From Paludisphaera rhizosphaerae (lineage in GTDB: Bacteria; Planctomycetota; Planctomycetia; Isosphaerales; Isosphaeraceae): a DNA stretch of 64,000 nucleotides. The stretch is from NCBI RefSeq assembly GCF_011065895.1, contig NZ_JAALCR010000003.1:337608-401607 (forward strand), written 5' to 3'. The translations under genes and the position numbers were made by a program. Below are positions 1 through 9,008 of the stretch, piece after piece. The notes beneath the pieces were generated by a model that ran no database searches, had not been told where the DNA came from, and was given only the letters and a program-made list of their open reading frames with translations. The stretch's first letter is position 1. Each line of letters opens with the position of its first letter.

Positions 1-1
1 C

Positions 2-394
2 GTCGATCGGCCGGTGAGCCTCCGCGACGTGGCTCCCACGATCCTGGATCTCCTCGGCGACGGTCCCGGGCCCTTCCCGGGTCCTTCGCTCTCGACGGCC
101 TGGCAAACCTTCCCTGCGGCCGAGCTAGCCGAGGAGGACGAGCCGGTCTTCCTGGAGTTGGATCGCGCGGAGGCCGTGCCGGATGAGGCCGGCGACGCCC
201 CAGCGCGGCTCGGGACGATGCGGTCGCTCGTCGCCGGGCGTCACGCTTACATCCTGAACGGGGACGGCGGCGAGGAACTGTACGACATCAAGACCGACCC
301 CGAGGAGCGCCAGGATCTGGCCTCTCTTCCCGAATCCCGGGATCGACTCCGCCTGTTCCGCGACCTGATGCGCCCGCTGATCGACGTCGACTGA
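2..394 (+). CDS. Sulfatase family protein, C-terminal fragment (5' end outside window)
   Basis: The reading frame is already open at the left edge, so only about the last 130 residues are visible. The stretch SLRDVAPTILDLLG and, near the end, GEELYDIKTDPEERQDLA are the usual closing elements of sulfatase/alkaline-phosphatase superfamily proteins, where they follow the catalytic domain. The catalytic cysteine/serine and metal ligands lie upstream of the window and cannot be judged, so the substrate is unknown; planctomycete enzymes of this type usually desulfate polysaccharides. A second, complete sulfatase lies 2 kb downstream at 2404. The gene ends in TGA 25 bp before the next small gene, so the two may be co-transcribed. 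Confidence 0.8.
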   Translation, partial: VDRPVSLRDVAPTILDLLGDGPGPFPGPSLSTAWQTFPAAELAEEDEPVFLELDRAEAVPDEAGDAPARLGTMRSLVAGRHAYILNGDGGEELYDIKTDPEERQDLASLPESRDRLRLFRDLMRPLIDVD

Positions 395-419
395 CAACTC
401 CTCAAGGACGAATACCCCG

Positions 420-728
420 ATGGCCGAGCAAGCCGTGATCGTCGAGTTCGAGTACGGGTCGAACGACCTCAAGCCCCTGCTGGACGTGGAAGCTCTGTTG
501 ATCTCCGAGGTGGGAAGCGCCGGCGTCGGTCAGTTCGACGGCGACGAGATGGCGGTCGACCTGAGCCACGGCTCGTTCTATCTCTTCGGCCCCGACGCGA
601 ACGCCCTCTTCGCGGCGGCACGGCCGATCCTGGACGCCGCTCGCTGCCTTCGTCGCGTTCGCGCCATCCTGCGGTTCGGGCCGCCGGTGGCCGGCGTCGC
701 CGAGCGTCTCGTGACGCTCCAACCCTGA
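420..728 (+). CDS. Small hypothetical protein (102 aa)
   Basis: A 102-residue protein, acidic in its first half and ending in a helical arginine/alanine-rich stretch; it has no signal peptide or membrane helix, so it is probably cytoplasmic. I do not recognise the family. The start ATG follows an AAGGA-like ribosome site about 10 bp upstream and lies 25 bp after the sulfatase stop, which supports a shared transcript. Coding bias (strong G/C at third positions) fits a real gene. Function unknown. Confidence 0.6.
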   Translation: MAEQAVIVEFEYGSNDLKPLLDVEALLISEVGSAGVGQFDGDEMAVDLSHGSFYLFGPDANALFAAARPILDAARCLRRVRAILRFGPPVAGVAERLVTLQP

Positions 729-816
729 GCCGGTCGCAGGCCGCTGTCTCGCGTCCACTCCCCCCGTTAGAATCGGGGACGGCCCCAACGAACCGCGGGC
801 CGGGAGGACGACGATT

Positions 817-1944
817 ATGCGACGGCGGACGTTCCTGAACAGCGCCGCGGCGGTCGGCGCGGTGAATCTGGCGGGATGGTCGACGGCGACCGAAGACGGC
901 GCGTCGGCGGCGAGGCCCGCGACCAAGTGGCGAGGCGTGAACCTGGGCGGCTGGCTCGCCCTGGAGAAGTGGATCACCCCCACGCTCTACGCCGGTACGA
1001 AGGCCGAGGACGAATACTCGCTCAGCCAGGAACTCGGCCCGAAGGGAGCGGCCGAGCGCCTGAAGCGACACCGCGAGACCTGGATCACGGCCGACGACCT
1101 CCGCTGGCTGGCCGATCGCGGGATCAACTCCGTTCGCATCCCGATCAACTACGGCGCGTCCGAGGAAAACCCGCCCTTCGTCCCGGCCCGTGAGACGCTC
1201 GACTGGGCCTTTGAGACGGCCGCCGCTAACGGTCTGGGCGTGCTGCTCGACCTCCACGGCGTCCCCGGCAGTCAAAACGCGTGGGACCACAGCGGACGGC
1301 AGGGGACGCTCGGCTGGCACACCAGCCGCGAGAACGTCGAGCACTCGCTGCGGATCGTCGACGACCTCGCCGCGCGTTTCGGCTCACGATCCAACCTGAT
1401 CGGCTTCCAACTCCTCAACGAGCCCCGCTGGGACGTCCCGATGGACATCCTGAAAGGCTTCTACCGCGACGCATACACCCTCGTCCGCAAGCACATCCCC
1501 GCCGATCGCGCCTCGGTCGTGATCCACGACGGCTTCCGCCCCGGCGAGTGGTCCGGGTTCATGCAGCCTCCCGAATATCAGAACGTGGTGATCGACACAC
1601 ACTGCTATCAGTGCTTCACCGACGAGGACAAGAAGCGGTCGATCCGGGATCAAATCCGCTTCGCCCTGACGGATCGCGAGGAGCGGGTGGCGTCGCTCCA
1701 GAAGACGCTCCCCTGCATCGTCGGCGAGTGGTCGTGCGCTTTGCCGCCGGAATCGCTGCGCGGGCTCCACGGCTTCGCCCGCGACGCCGCCGTCCGCGCC
1801 TACGGCGACGCCCAGCTCCTCAACTACGAGACCGGCCGCGGCTGGTTCTTCTGGACCTACAAAACCGAGGCCGGCGGCGGCTGGTCGTTCCGCGACTGCG
1901 TCGAACGTGGCTGGCTGCCCCCTCGATTTGGAGACCACGCATGA
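817..1944 (+). CDS. Secreted GH5-family glycoside hydrolase (cellulase / exo-glucanase type)
   Basis: A 375-residue protein starting with a twin-arginine-like leader (MRRRTFLNSAAAVGAV), so probably exported by Tat. The mature part shows the GH5 pattern: GVNLGGWLALEKW near residue 40, the catalytic acid/base in LLNEPRW (E202) and the nucleophile in IVGEWSCAL (E304). This order is typical of retaining (beta/alpha)8 glucanases, especially exo-1,3-beta-glucanase-like members; the exact linkage cleaved cannot be read from sequence. Its stop overlaps the next ATG (ATGA at 1941), so the DoxX-like gene is translationally coupled to it. Sulfatase neighbours suggest degradation of complex or sulfated polysaccharide. 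Confidence 0.88.
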   Translation: MRRRTFLNSAAAVGAVNLAGWSTATEDGASAARPATKWRGVNLGGWLALEKWITPTLYAGTKAEDEYSLSQELGPKGAAERLKRHRETWITADDLRWLADRGINSVRIPINYGASEENPPFVPARETLDWAFETAAANGLGVLLDLHGVPGSQNAWDHSGRQGTLGWHTSRENVEHSLRIVDDLAARFGSRSNLIGFQLLNEPRWDVPMDILKGFYRDAYTLVRKHIPADRASVVIHDGFRPGEWSGFMQPPEYQNVVIDTHCYQCFTDEDKKRSIRDQIRFALTDREERVASLQKTLPCIVGEWSCALPPESLRGLHGFARDAAVRAYGDAQLLNYETGRGWFFWTYKTEAGGGWSFRDCVERGWLPPRFGDHA

Positions 1945-2369
1945 CGATCGACGCCGAGATCCCCACGACCTCGACGCCCCGCACCCGCACCACGGCCGCC
2001 TGGACCGGCATGGTCTTATCAACCCTGGCCATCCTCTTCCTCGTGATGGACGGCGTTATGAAGGTCGTGAAAGCCGGCCCCGTCCTCGAAGCCAGTGCCC
2101 CACTGGAAATCCCCGTGTGGACGATCCCGATCATCGGCGGGATCCTGCTGGTCCAGACGCTGCTCTACGCGATCCCGCAGACGGCCGTCCTGGGCGCGGT
2201 CCTCTTGACCGGCTACCTGGGCGGGGCCACCTGGACCCACCTGCGTATGAATGGGTCGCCGTTCGAGCTGGCCTTCCCCAGCATCCTGGCGACCTTCGTC
2301 TGGGGCGGTCTGCTGCTTCGCGAGCCCCGACTCAGGGCCCTGTTCCCGTGGCGTCGACCATCACGATAG
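1941..2369 (+). CDS. DoxX-like small membrane protein
   Basis: 142 residues with four predicted membrane helices (about residues 23-42, 62-80, 86-104, 118-134), the size and layout of DoxX-like (DoxX_2) proteins. These are small inner-membrane proteins of poorly defined function, some linked to redox or thiosulfate metabolism. I chose the ATG at 1941 because it overlaps the GH5 stop codon (ATGA) and gives a short polar N-terminus before helix 1; the frame is open further upstream but that part is a shadow of the GH5 gene. It lies between GH5 and sulfatase genes and is probably in the same operon. Confidence 0.75.
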   Translation: MTIDAEIPTTSTPRTRTTAAWTGMVLSTLAILFLVMDGVMKVVKAGPVLEASAPLEIPVWTIPIIGGILLVQTLLYAIPQTAVLGAVLLTGYLGGATWTHLRMNGSPFELAFPSILATFVWGGLLLREPRLRALFPWRRPSR

Positions 2370-2403
2370 ACCAACGAGCCACCTGAGGAGCGAGAACATA
2401 ACC

Positions 2404-3888
2404 ATGAGGCTGACTCTCCTGACGGGAATTCTCGCCATCCTGTCGCTTGCCTCCGTCCGCGCGGCCGAGCCTCCCAACATCGTCCTTATGATCGCCGACG
2501 ACCTGGCGTGGGACGACTGCGGCCCGTTCGGCAACCCGCACGTCGGGACGCCGAACATCGACCGGCTGGCCCGCGAGGGGATGTGTTTCGACCGGGCCTT
2601 CGTCATGGCCAGTTCGTGCAGCCCCAGTCGTTGCAGCATCATCACCGGGCGCTATCCCCACAACACCGACGCCCAGGAGCTGCATCAACCGCTGCCGAAG
2701 GAGCAAGTCACGTTCGTCGAGAAGCTCAAGGCGTCCGGCTACTGGACGGCCGCGGCCGGCAAGTGGCATCTCGGCGGCGCGGTCAAGAACCGGTTCGACG
2801 TCGTCCGCGAGGCCAACGCCGCGGGCTATCAGTTGGGGACCGGGAAGGACGCGGGGGACAAATTGGCCTTCGAGGGCGCGGGCGCCGCGCAGAGCGGCTG
2901 CGACCAGTGGGTCCCCGTCCTGCGCGACCGTCCCAAAGACAAGCCCTTCTTCCTCTGGCTGGCGTCTCTCGACCCGCACCGCGACTACCAGCCGAACACG
3001 ATCCCAACGCCCCACCGCCCGGAAGACGTCGTGGTCCCCGTTGAATTGCCCGACACGCCCGAGGTCCGCAAGGACCTGGCCCTCTACTACGACGAGATCA
3101 GCCGACTCGACCACTTCGTCGGCGCTGTGCTCGACGAACTCGACCGCCAGGGGGTCGCGAACGACACGCTCGTCCTGTTCCTCAGCGACAACGGCCGGCC
3201 GTTCCCCCGGTTCAAGACCACCGTTTACGACGGCGGCGTCAAGACGCCTCTGATCGCCCGCTGGCCCGGCCGAATGCCGGCCGGCGCCCGCTGCGACAGC
3301 CTGGTCAGCACGATCGACCTCGCCCCCACGTTCCTGAAGCTGGCGGGCGTCCAGCCCGGCCCGACGTTCCAGGGCAAGGACGTCTCGCCCTTGTTCCGCG
3401 ACCCGACTGCCAGGATCAACGACGTCATCATCGCCGAGCGGAACTGGCACGACTACGCCGCGCGGGGCCGCTCCGTCCGTTCCGAGCGATTCCGGTACGT
3501 GAAGAACGACGACCGCGAGAGCAACCTCAACCCGCCCGCCGACGCCGTCCGCAGCCCCACGTTCGTTGCCATGCGGAAGCTCCGCGACGAAGGCAAGCTC
3601 ACCCCCGAGCAGTCCACCTGCTTCTTCAGCCCCCGTCCCGCCGAGGAACTCTACGACCTGACCGCCGACCCCCACGAACTCAAGAACCTCGCCGCCGACC
3701 CGAAGTACGCCGAGACGCTCGTTGAGATGCGCAAGACCCTCGCCGACTGGCAGCAACGAACCAACGACGTCGCGCCCGACAAGCTCAGCCCCGACGAGTT
3801 CGACCGCGAAACCGGCGACCCACTCCCCAACCGCGTACGGCCCCGCCCCACAAAGCGGGCGACGGCGAAGAGCGCCTCGGCGCCTTGA
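2404..3888 (+). CDS. Secreted sulfatase (formylglycine type)
   Basis: 494 residues with a Sec signal peptide (MRLTLLTGILAILSLASVRA) and the complete sulfatase signature. Metal-binding aspartates lie in IADDLAWDD (about residues 30-38), the FGly motif CSPSR starts at C72, GKWHLGG follows, and FLSDNGRPFP is the second metal-binding site. C72 would be converted to formylglycine by a sulfatase-maturing enzyme not encoded here. The ATG at 2404 is chosen because it starts the signal peptide, 34 bp after the DoxX-like stop; the frame extends 51 codons further upstream without merit. It probably acts on sulfated polysaccharide outside the cytoplasm, in keeping with the GH5 and first sulfatase genes. 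Confidence 0.92.
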   Translation: MRLTLLTGILAILSLASVRAAEPPNIVLMIADDLAWDDCGPFGNPHVGTPNIDRLAREGMCFDRAFVMASSCSPSRCSIITGRYPHNTDAQELHQPLPKEQVTFVEKLKASGYWTAAAGKWHLGGAVKNRFDVVREANAAGYQLGTGKDAGDKLAFEGAGAAQSGCDQWVPVLRDRPKDKPFFLWLASLDPHRDYQPNTIPTPHRPEDVVVPVELPDTPEVRKDLALYYDEISRLDHFVGAVLDELDRQGVANDTLVLFLSDNGRPFPRFKTTVYDGGVKTPLIARWPGRMPAGARCDSLVSTIDLAPTFLKLAGVQPGPTFQGKDVSPLFRDPTARINDVIIAERNWHDYAARGRSVRSERFRYVKNDDRESNLNPPADAVRSPTFVAMRKLRDEGKLTPEQSTCFFSPRPAEELYDLTADPHELKNLAADPKYAETLVEMRKTLADWQQRTNDVAPDKLSPDEFDRETGDPLPNRVRPRPTKRATAKSASAP

Positions 3889-3893
3889 AGTCC

Positions 3894-3990
3894 CTCTCCC
3901 GCCGGGAGCGGGTCCTGAAAGGGCTCCGCGAGTTGGCCCTCATCCGGACCATACAGGGGGAAGGTGGCCGCAAAGCGGCCGGATGAGGGG
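3894..3990. repeat. Nested inverted repeats downstream of the sulfatase
   Basis: Three inverted repeats sit in the 205 bp between the sulfatase and the PEP-CTERM gene (convergent): CTCCCGCCGGGAG near 3897-3909, GGCCGC-AAA-GCGGCC at 3966-3980, and an outer pair CCCTCATCCGG (3937-3947) / CCGGATGAGGG (3979-3989). The outer pair brackets a variable centre. The composition resembles dispersed non-coding repeats of high-GC genomes; it may also act as a bidirectional terminator between the convergent genes. No clear U-run follows the hairpins. Confidence 0.55.
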
Positions 3991-4093
3991 GGGAATCCAA
4001 GGGCTGAGGCAAACGCAACCACCTCGAAAGGTGAAGACGAAGGCGATGACCTAGAGCGCCGGCCGTTTCGATCGCCTCTGCCGCTGCGAGTCT

Positions 4094-5305
4094 TCAATCG
4101 GCTATTCGGCGGGCGGCCTGACCGTTGAAGCCGTTTCGCAGCCGCCGGCTCACGACCAGTCCGCCGACCCCAAGCACGATCAGGACCGAGGGCTCGGGGA
4201 CAGGCGTCTCGTCGAGCGGCGTGAGCAAGAGATACGAATCGACGCCGTCTTTCTCGCCTTCCGCGAGGATCCAGCCCGCCTGGTTGATGGTAATCGCGCT
4301 CGTGATCAACCATCCCGAACTCGCGTCGACAAGCTGATCGAGCCGAAGGGCGGTCCCGTCGCGGAAGAGAGCGCCGAAGTTTCCTTCCTCGTCTTCGGCT
4401 CGGCCGACGATCACCCCGGCGTCGTTGATCGCACTGGCGATGGAGTATCCGATTGAGTCGGGCGCCAGGTCGATCATCTTTCCGTCGCGATAGACAAAGG
4501 CGTGCAACGTTCCATTCGCGGTCTCCGCCGTCCCAACGACTTCGCCCAGGTTGTTCAGGCCGGCCGATGAGCTGTATGAGCCGCCGAGCGTCCCCAGATC
4601 CACAGACTTTCCAGTCCGATCCCTCAAGTAGGCGTGCGAGGGGTCCCCCGGCCAGGGCTGGGAGGTCCCCGCGACCTCGAGATGATCATTCAGGGCGGCG
4701 GCGGTCGTTACGCCTCGCCACCTATTGTAAGCCCACTTGGCGGGGTCCCCGGCCAGCCCACCCGCTGATGCAACATCGTCGGAATCCACCGATCCGGTCC
4801 TTGCCGAAGCGGGCGACAGCAGGATGGAGCGTTGCTCATTCTGACCGCCGTTGAGGTTCGACCAGTGGTAGTCGGTCGCCACGCCGATTTGCCATCCCTC
4901 CGAGTTGGAGGCGGTCGTCCGATATTCGACGCGATCACGCGTCAGGGGGCCGTCTTTCCAGGTCCAGGACTCCGAAAACACGACGTCGCCGGCCCTCGTG
5001 ATTCCGATCGGAGACGAGTAGATGGGCATGCCTGCGAAAACTGCTGAGGTCGTCGGTGCCGGCGACGGAACCTGTGACCAGCGGCCGTCGCGATAGACGC
5101 CCGCGACCCAGGGTCCATAGCCGTAAGGAGGGAGACCGGGGCTCTGGCTCGACACACCGACCACCTGGCCGGAATCGTTCATCGCCACCGGTCGGTAGTC
5201 CGAGCCGAGGTCCGTCACCTTGTACAGCGGCGTCCCCGAAGCGGTGGGGGCCGAGGCGACCAGGAAGATCAAACCCGCCGCCATCATCCAGCGTCCCGAC
5301 GACAT
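4094..5305 (-). CDS. HAF-repeat protein with PEP-CTERM sorting signal
   Basis: 403 residues: signal peptide (MSSGRWMMAAGLIFLVASAP), then repeated units of the form DLGTLGGSYSSSAGLNNLGE / VVG...AFVYRDGKMIDL, the 'HAF' extracellular repeat that probably folds as a beta-propeller. The C-terminus is a PEP-CTERM signal: VPEPS, a hydrophobic helix (VLIVLGVGGLVV) and a basic SRRLR tail. Such proteins are exported and processed by exosortase, usually ending up in the envelope or extracellular matrix. The ATG at 5305 is preferred over the upstream one at 5395 because a GGAGGGG ribosome site lies just before it and the signal peptide starts there. No exosortase gene is in the window. Confidence 0.85.
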   Translation of the reverse strand: MSSGRWMMAAGLIFLVASAPTASGTPLYKVTDLGSDYRPVAMNDSGQVVGVSSQSPGLPPYGYGPWVAGVYRDGRWSQVPSPAPTTSAVFAGMPIYSSPIGITRAGDVVFSESWTWKDGPLTRDRVEYRTTASNSEGWQIGVATDYHWSNLNGGQNEQRSILLSPASARTGSVDSDDVASAGGLAGDPAKWAYNRWRGVTTAAALNDHLEVAGTSQPWPGDPSHAYLRDRTGKSVDLGTLGGSYSSSAGLNNLGEVVGTAETANGTLHAFVYRDGKMIDLAPDSIGYSIASAINDAGVIVGRAEDEEGNFGALFRDGTALRLDQLVDASSGWLITSAITINQAGWILAEGEKDGVDSYLLLTPLDETPVPEPSVLIVLGVGGLVVSRRLRNGFNGQAARRIAD

Positions 5306-6366
5306 GACCCCTCCATGGAAAGTCCCACTCCTCGGCCGGGCCTCCACCACGGTCGAATGCATTGAGACCATCGCTCTCTCAACCCCAGACGTCAAGATCA
5401 GCCCAATCCATACTGGGCGTCAGAGGCGTCGTGGCGAAGGACGGCTCACTCGGGGGGGATGCTGACTCGGGAATCGAAATCCCACAATTCCGCGACCAAA
5501 AATTGCGGTCATAGCCCCTACTCCTTTATGGAGGGTTGTGTGATCAGCACGCACGACGACGGACGATCGGCGGCGTTGAGAGAGGGGCGCGACCACGATG
5601 AAGTCGACGAACGAACCCATTCACTGCGAGGCGGACATGGTCGCTCTCGCTTCATTTCATCCGCCGGCGCCGTGGGCCCAGGGCGATCCAGAAATGGACG
5701 CTCCTCGCTCAAGATCACCAGTACCGGCCGGAAGCCATTTCTGGGTCAAACGTTGGAATCGGGGGCCGGGGCCACGCTTGCGTGGCGATGAAACCCAGAT
5801 CCGTCTTTCTTCGGTGGTATTGATCGAGGAGTGTCACGAAAATGGTCGATCGAACCCGATCACGCCGCCGGATTCTCTAACGCAAGCCCATTCCCCACAT
5901 AGACTTGCCCTCCCAGGACAGAGCAACAGCGACGGACGATCGAACCCAACCGAACCCGCCCGACTCGGGCGTCGGCAGATCCGGCCACGTCCGTCGTCAT
6001 TCCATGGCCCAACTCGTGCGGCCACGCCAGTCAGTTCCAACCATCAGGATGAGACGTTGGGGGCGAGGGTTCTCGGAAATTGGTCGATCGAAGCCAATTC
6101 CCGAGAGTCGCCGAGCGCTGCAACTCCCTGGCTCTGTGGAGCCTATGAAGAGCATGGGCTTTCACGAATTGGGACCGTTCCGCGCGAACGAACCCGCCGC
6201 GAATGTCGTATCGAAGCCGGCGCAACCGCTGGTGGAAGCGGGGCGGAAAATCGTAAGATGAAAGTCGTCCAGCCGCGCGGGGGGTGCAACGTTTCTCGCG
6301 AGCGGTCGAATCGGTTCCGGTGGCCCGTTCGCTGCCGTGCATCAAGAAAGACGAGGAGCGTGGGCC
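5306..6366. other. 1 kb gene-free region with degenerate interspersed repeats
   Basis: No convincing gene: open frames here lack homology-like features and overlap on both strands. The DNA holds an inverted repeat CCAGAAATGG (5688-5697) / CCATTTCTGG (5735-5744), a hairpin GCCACGC-TT-GCGTGGC near 5771-5786, and several variants of a motif GGTCGATCGAACCC (5844, 5937, 6083 and shorter forms near 6188 and 6212). On the + strand these read RSNPI / RSNPT / RSKPIP, a pattern I associate with 'RTNPI'-type dispersed repeats of Isosphaeraceae and Gemmata relatives (memory, not a search). It probably also contains the promoters of the PEP-CTERM gene (leftward) and the pseudouridine synthase gene (rightward). 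Confidence 0.45.
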
Positions 6367-8112
6367 ATGGCCGAACGACGTTCGAATCCGGGCGGCGGTA
6401 AAAAACGTCCGCCGCGACAGGAAGGGGGCGGTCCGCGTCCGCCCGGTGGTCCCCAGCGGAGTCTCTCCGGCGCGGGGAGGAAGCCCAAGCGGTTCGGCCA
6501 GGATCAGGGTCCGCCGGGACCTGGCGGCAAGCCGCCGCGCGCCGGCCAGGGTCAAGGCCCGCCGTCGGGACCGGCCGATCGCAGGCCGCCGCGCGGTCGG
6601 ACGACCGGCGAAGGTGCGCCCCGCAAGCCGCGCCGCCAGCCGTTGAAGTCCAGCCCCGAGGCCGAGAAGGGCGAACGCCTCCAGAAGGTTCTGGCCTCGG
6701 CCGGCCTGGGCTCACGCCGGGCGTGCGAGGAGTACATCCTCCAGGGCCGCGTCACGGTTGACGGCAAGACCGTCAAGGAACTCGGCGCGCGGGTCCACCC
6801 GGACGAGGTCACGATCGCCCTTGACGGTGAGAAGCTCAAAGCCGAGCGCCACGTCTACTACGCGGTGAACAAGCCCAAGGGCTACGTCTCCACGAATGAG
6901 GACCCCGCCGGCCGGCCCCGCGTCGTCGACCTACTCCCCTCGGTCCCCGAGCGCGTCTACACCGTGGGACGGCTCGACGAGGACAGCACCGGGCTGATGA
7001 TCCTGACCAACGACGGCCAGTTCGCGAACAAGCTGGCCCACCCGCGGTACGGGGTCGAGAAGATCTACCGGGCCGTCGTGGCCGGCACGCCCAGCCAGGA
7101 AGTCCTGGCCCGGCTGACCGAGGGCGTCTGGCTCTCCGACGGCAAGGTCCGCGCCAAGCGCACCCGGGTCGTCGGCACGCAGGGCGAGGCGACCATCATC
7201 GAGCTGGTGCTGGCCGAAGGCAAGAAGCGCGAAGTCCGCCGGATGCTCGCGAAGTTCGGCCACAAGGTCATGTCGCTGACGCGCATCGCCATCGGCCCGA
7301 TCAGCCTGAAGGGGATCCCCGTCGGCGACGCCCGGCCGCTGTCAAGGACCGAGGTCGACATGCTCCGCAAGGTGGCGTCCGGCATCGCCATCTCGCCGCC
7401 GCGCGACCTCGCCCCCGATGCCCGCCCCCGCGGTCGCAAGCCCGACCAGGGCCCGCGCCGGCCGCATTCGGCCGAAGGTCGCGATCAGGGACCGCCGCCG
7501 CGCCGGGGACGCGAGTTCGACCCCGAGGCTCTCGGCTCGCCCCCATCCCAGCGCCGGGGACGCCCTCCCCAGGGCCGTCCCGACGATGATCGCCGCGCCG
7601 CCCGTCCGGAGCGATCGCCGAGCGGCGTCCGCCCGCCCCGCCAGCACTTCGAGGAAGGCCCGGAGGGTCCGCCGCCACGCCCGCAAGGCAAGGGTCGCCA
7701 GGGATACCGGCCCGAAGGCGGACCGCCGCGCGGCAAGGCCGCATACCGACCGGAAGGAGGCGGACCGCCGCCGCGCGGGAAGGCTCCGTACCGACCCGAA
7801 GGGGGACCGCCGCCACGCGGGAAGGGCGGCTATCAACCCGAAGGCGGATTGCCGCCGCGACCGCCGGGTCCGCCGCCGTCCCAGCGTCCGCCGCGTCCCG
7901 CCGGCCCGCCGCCGTCGCAGCGTCCTCCCCGCCCCGAAGGGCCGCCGTCGCCCGAACCGAGGGGAAGGCGGATCATCGGGCTGGACAACGTCTACCGTGA
8001 GACGCCCGAGAACGCCGGGCCGGGCGGCCCGCCCAAGCGGCCGATGCCGAAGCGGCGTCCGCTGCGCAAGGCGGCCGGAGTCAAGCGGAAGCGACCGGGC
8101 GAGGATTCATGA
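6367..8112 (+). CDS. RluB/RsuA-family pseudouridine synthase with low-complexity extensions
   Basis: 581 residues. An Arg/Pro/Gly-rich N-terminus (about 1-100) precedes an S4 RNA-binding domain (about 102-160: ERLQKVLASAGLGSRRACEE) and the RsuA/RluB/E/F catalytic domain. The catalytic aspartate is in GRLDEDSTGLM (D204). After about residue 345 comes a roughly 230-residue disordered tail with tandem repeats of YRPEGGPPPRGK type. It should convert a uridine of 23S (or 16S) rRNA to pseudouridine; the tails probably bind RNA. Family members are usually about 240-300 residues, so more than half the protein is extension. ATG at 6367 follows a GAGGAG site. The stop overlaps the PyrK-like start (ATGA). 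Confidence 0.9.
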   Translation: MAERRSNPGGGKKRPPRQEGGGPRPPGGPQRSLSGAGRKPKRFGQDQGPPGPGGKPPRAGQGQGPPSGPADRRPPRGRTTGEGAPRKPRRQPLKSSPEAEKGERLQKVLASAGLGSRRACEEYILQGRVTVDGKTVKELGARVHPDEVTIALDGEKLKAERHVYYAVNKPKGYVSTNEDPAGRPRVVDLLPSVPERVYTVGRLDEDSTGLMILTNDGQFANKLAHPRYGVEKIYRAVVAGTPSQEVLARLTEGVWLSDGKVRAKRTRVVGTQGEATIIELVLAEGKKREVRRMLAKFGHKVMSLTRIAIGPISLKGIPVGDARPLSRTEVDMLRKVASGIAISPPRDLAPDARPRGRKPDQGPRRPHSAEGRDQGPPPRRGREFDPEALGSPPSQRRGRPPQGRPDDDRRAARPERSPSGVRPPRQHFEEGPEGPPPRPQGKGRQGYRPEGGPPRGKAAYRPEGGGPPPRGKAPYRPEGGPPPRGKGGYQPEGGLPPRPPGPPPSQRPPRPAGPPPSQRPPRPEGPPSPEPRGRRIIGLDNVYRETPENAGPGGPPKRPMPKRRPLRKAAGVKRKRPGEDS

Positions 8113-8996
8113 GCGACCTCTGCACGAACAACGCCCTGATGCGTCCCGCCGCGCTCGTCCTGGAGAACAGGCCGATCGCGCGGGACACGTTCCTCCTGCG
8201 GCTCGACGCCGCCGAGATCGCGCGCCGGATCCTCCCCGGCCAGTTCGTCATGGTGCGAGCCTCTGAGGAGGGGGCGGACGACCCCCTGCTCGGCCGACCG
8301 TTCGCCCTTTACGACGTTCAACGCAAAGGGACAGGCGAGCCGGTCTCGTTCGACGTCGTCTACCTGGTGATCGGCCGGGGGACGGCCGCCCTCTCGCGTA
8401 AGCGACCCGGCGACCGGCTCGACGTCTGGGGTCCGCTCGGCAACGGCTTCGGGCCGTCGCCGGGCCCGGGCCACGCCCTCTTCGTCGCCGGCGGCGTCGG
8501 CCAGACTCCATTCCTGGCCCTCGGCCGCGAGTGGCTGGGCGCGACGACCTACGGCGAAGGCGAATCGCCCAAGGGTTCCCCCGTCGAGTCGGCGACCTTG
8601 CTCTACGGCGTTCGATCGGCCGATCTGCTGGCCGGCGTGGCGGACTTCGAGCGGGCGGGGATCCGGGTGGAGGTCGCGACCGACGACGGCTCCGCCGGCC
8701 GTGCGGGGTTCGTCACCCAGCTTCTGGCCGAGCGGCTCCAGGCCGGTCAGCGTCCCGCCAAGATCGTCGCCTGCGGCCCTCCGCTGATGCTGGCGGCGGT
8801 CGCCGGCCTGGCTCGCGACCACGGCGTCGCGTGCGACGTCTCCCTGGAAAACCACATGGCCTGCGGCTTCGGAGCCTGCTTCAGTTGCGTGACGCCGATC
8901 CTCCAGGACGACGGCCGACCCGACCTCCGCCGCGTCTGCGTCGAGGGCCCCGTCTTCCCGGCCGACCGGGTCGACTGGTCCCGCCCCTCGCATTGA
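8109..8996 (+). CDS. pyrK: Dihydroorotate dehydrogenase electron-transfer subunit (PyrK-like)
   Basis: 295 residues with a ferredoxin-reductase-like FAD domain (about 1-105, PGQFVMVR near residue 40), an NAD-binding domain (FVAGGVGQTPFLAL) and a C-terminal [2Fe-2S] cysteine cluster: MACGFGACFSC followed by VCVEGPVF. This is the layout of PyrK, which passes electrons from the PyrD subunit of class 1B dihydroorotate dehydrogenase to NAD+. No pyrD is adjacent; the upstream partner is an rRNA modification gene with ATGA overlap at 8109, an unusual pairing. A related flavoprotein role is possible, but cysteine order and length fit PyrK well. Confidence 0.85.
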   Translation: MSDLCTNNALMRPAALVLENRPIARDTFLLRLDAAEIARRILPGQFVMVRASEEGADDPLLGRPFALYDVQRKGTGEPVSFDVVYLVIGRGTAALSRKRPGDRLDVWGPLGNGFGPSPGPGHALFVAGGVGQTPFLALGREWLGATTYGEGESPKGSPVESATLLYGVRSADLLAGVADFERAGIRVEVATDDGSAGRAGFVTQLLAERLQAGQRPAKIVACGPPLMLAAVAGLARDHGVACDVSLENHMACGFGACFSCVTPILQDDGRPDLRRVCVEGPVFPADRVDWSRPSH

Positions 8997-9008
8997 TGAA
9001 GTAAGAGA

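Noticed and set aside
2332..3756. 474-codon open frame antisense to the sulfatase
   Set aside because: The + strand sulfatase has its signal peptide, FGly motif and metal ligands; the antisense frame has no ribosome site or recognisable domain.
5598..6401. 267-codon + strand open frame in the gene desert
   Set aside because: Composition is irregular, it runs across several interspersed repeats and into the pseudouridine synthase start region in another frame.
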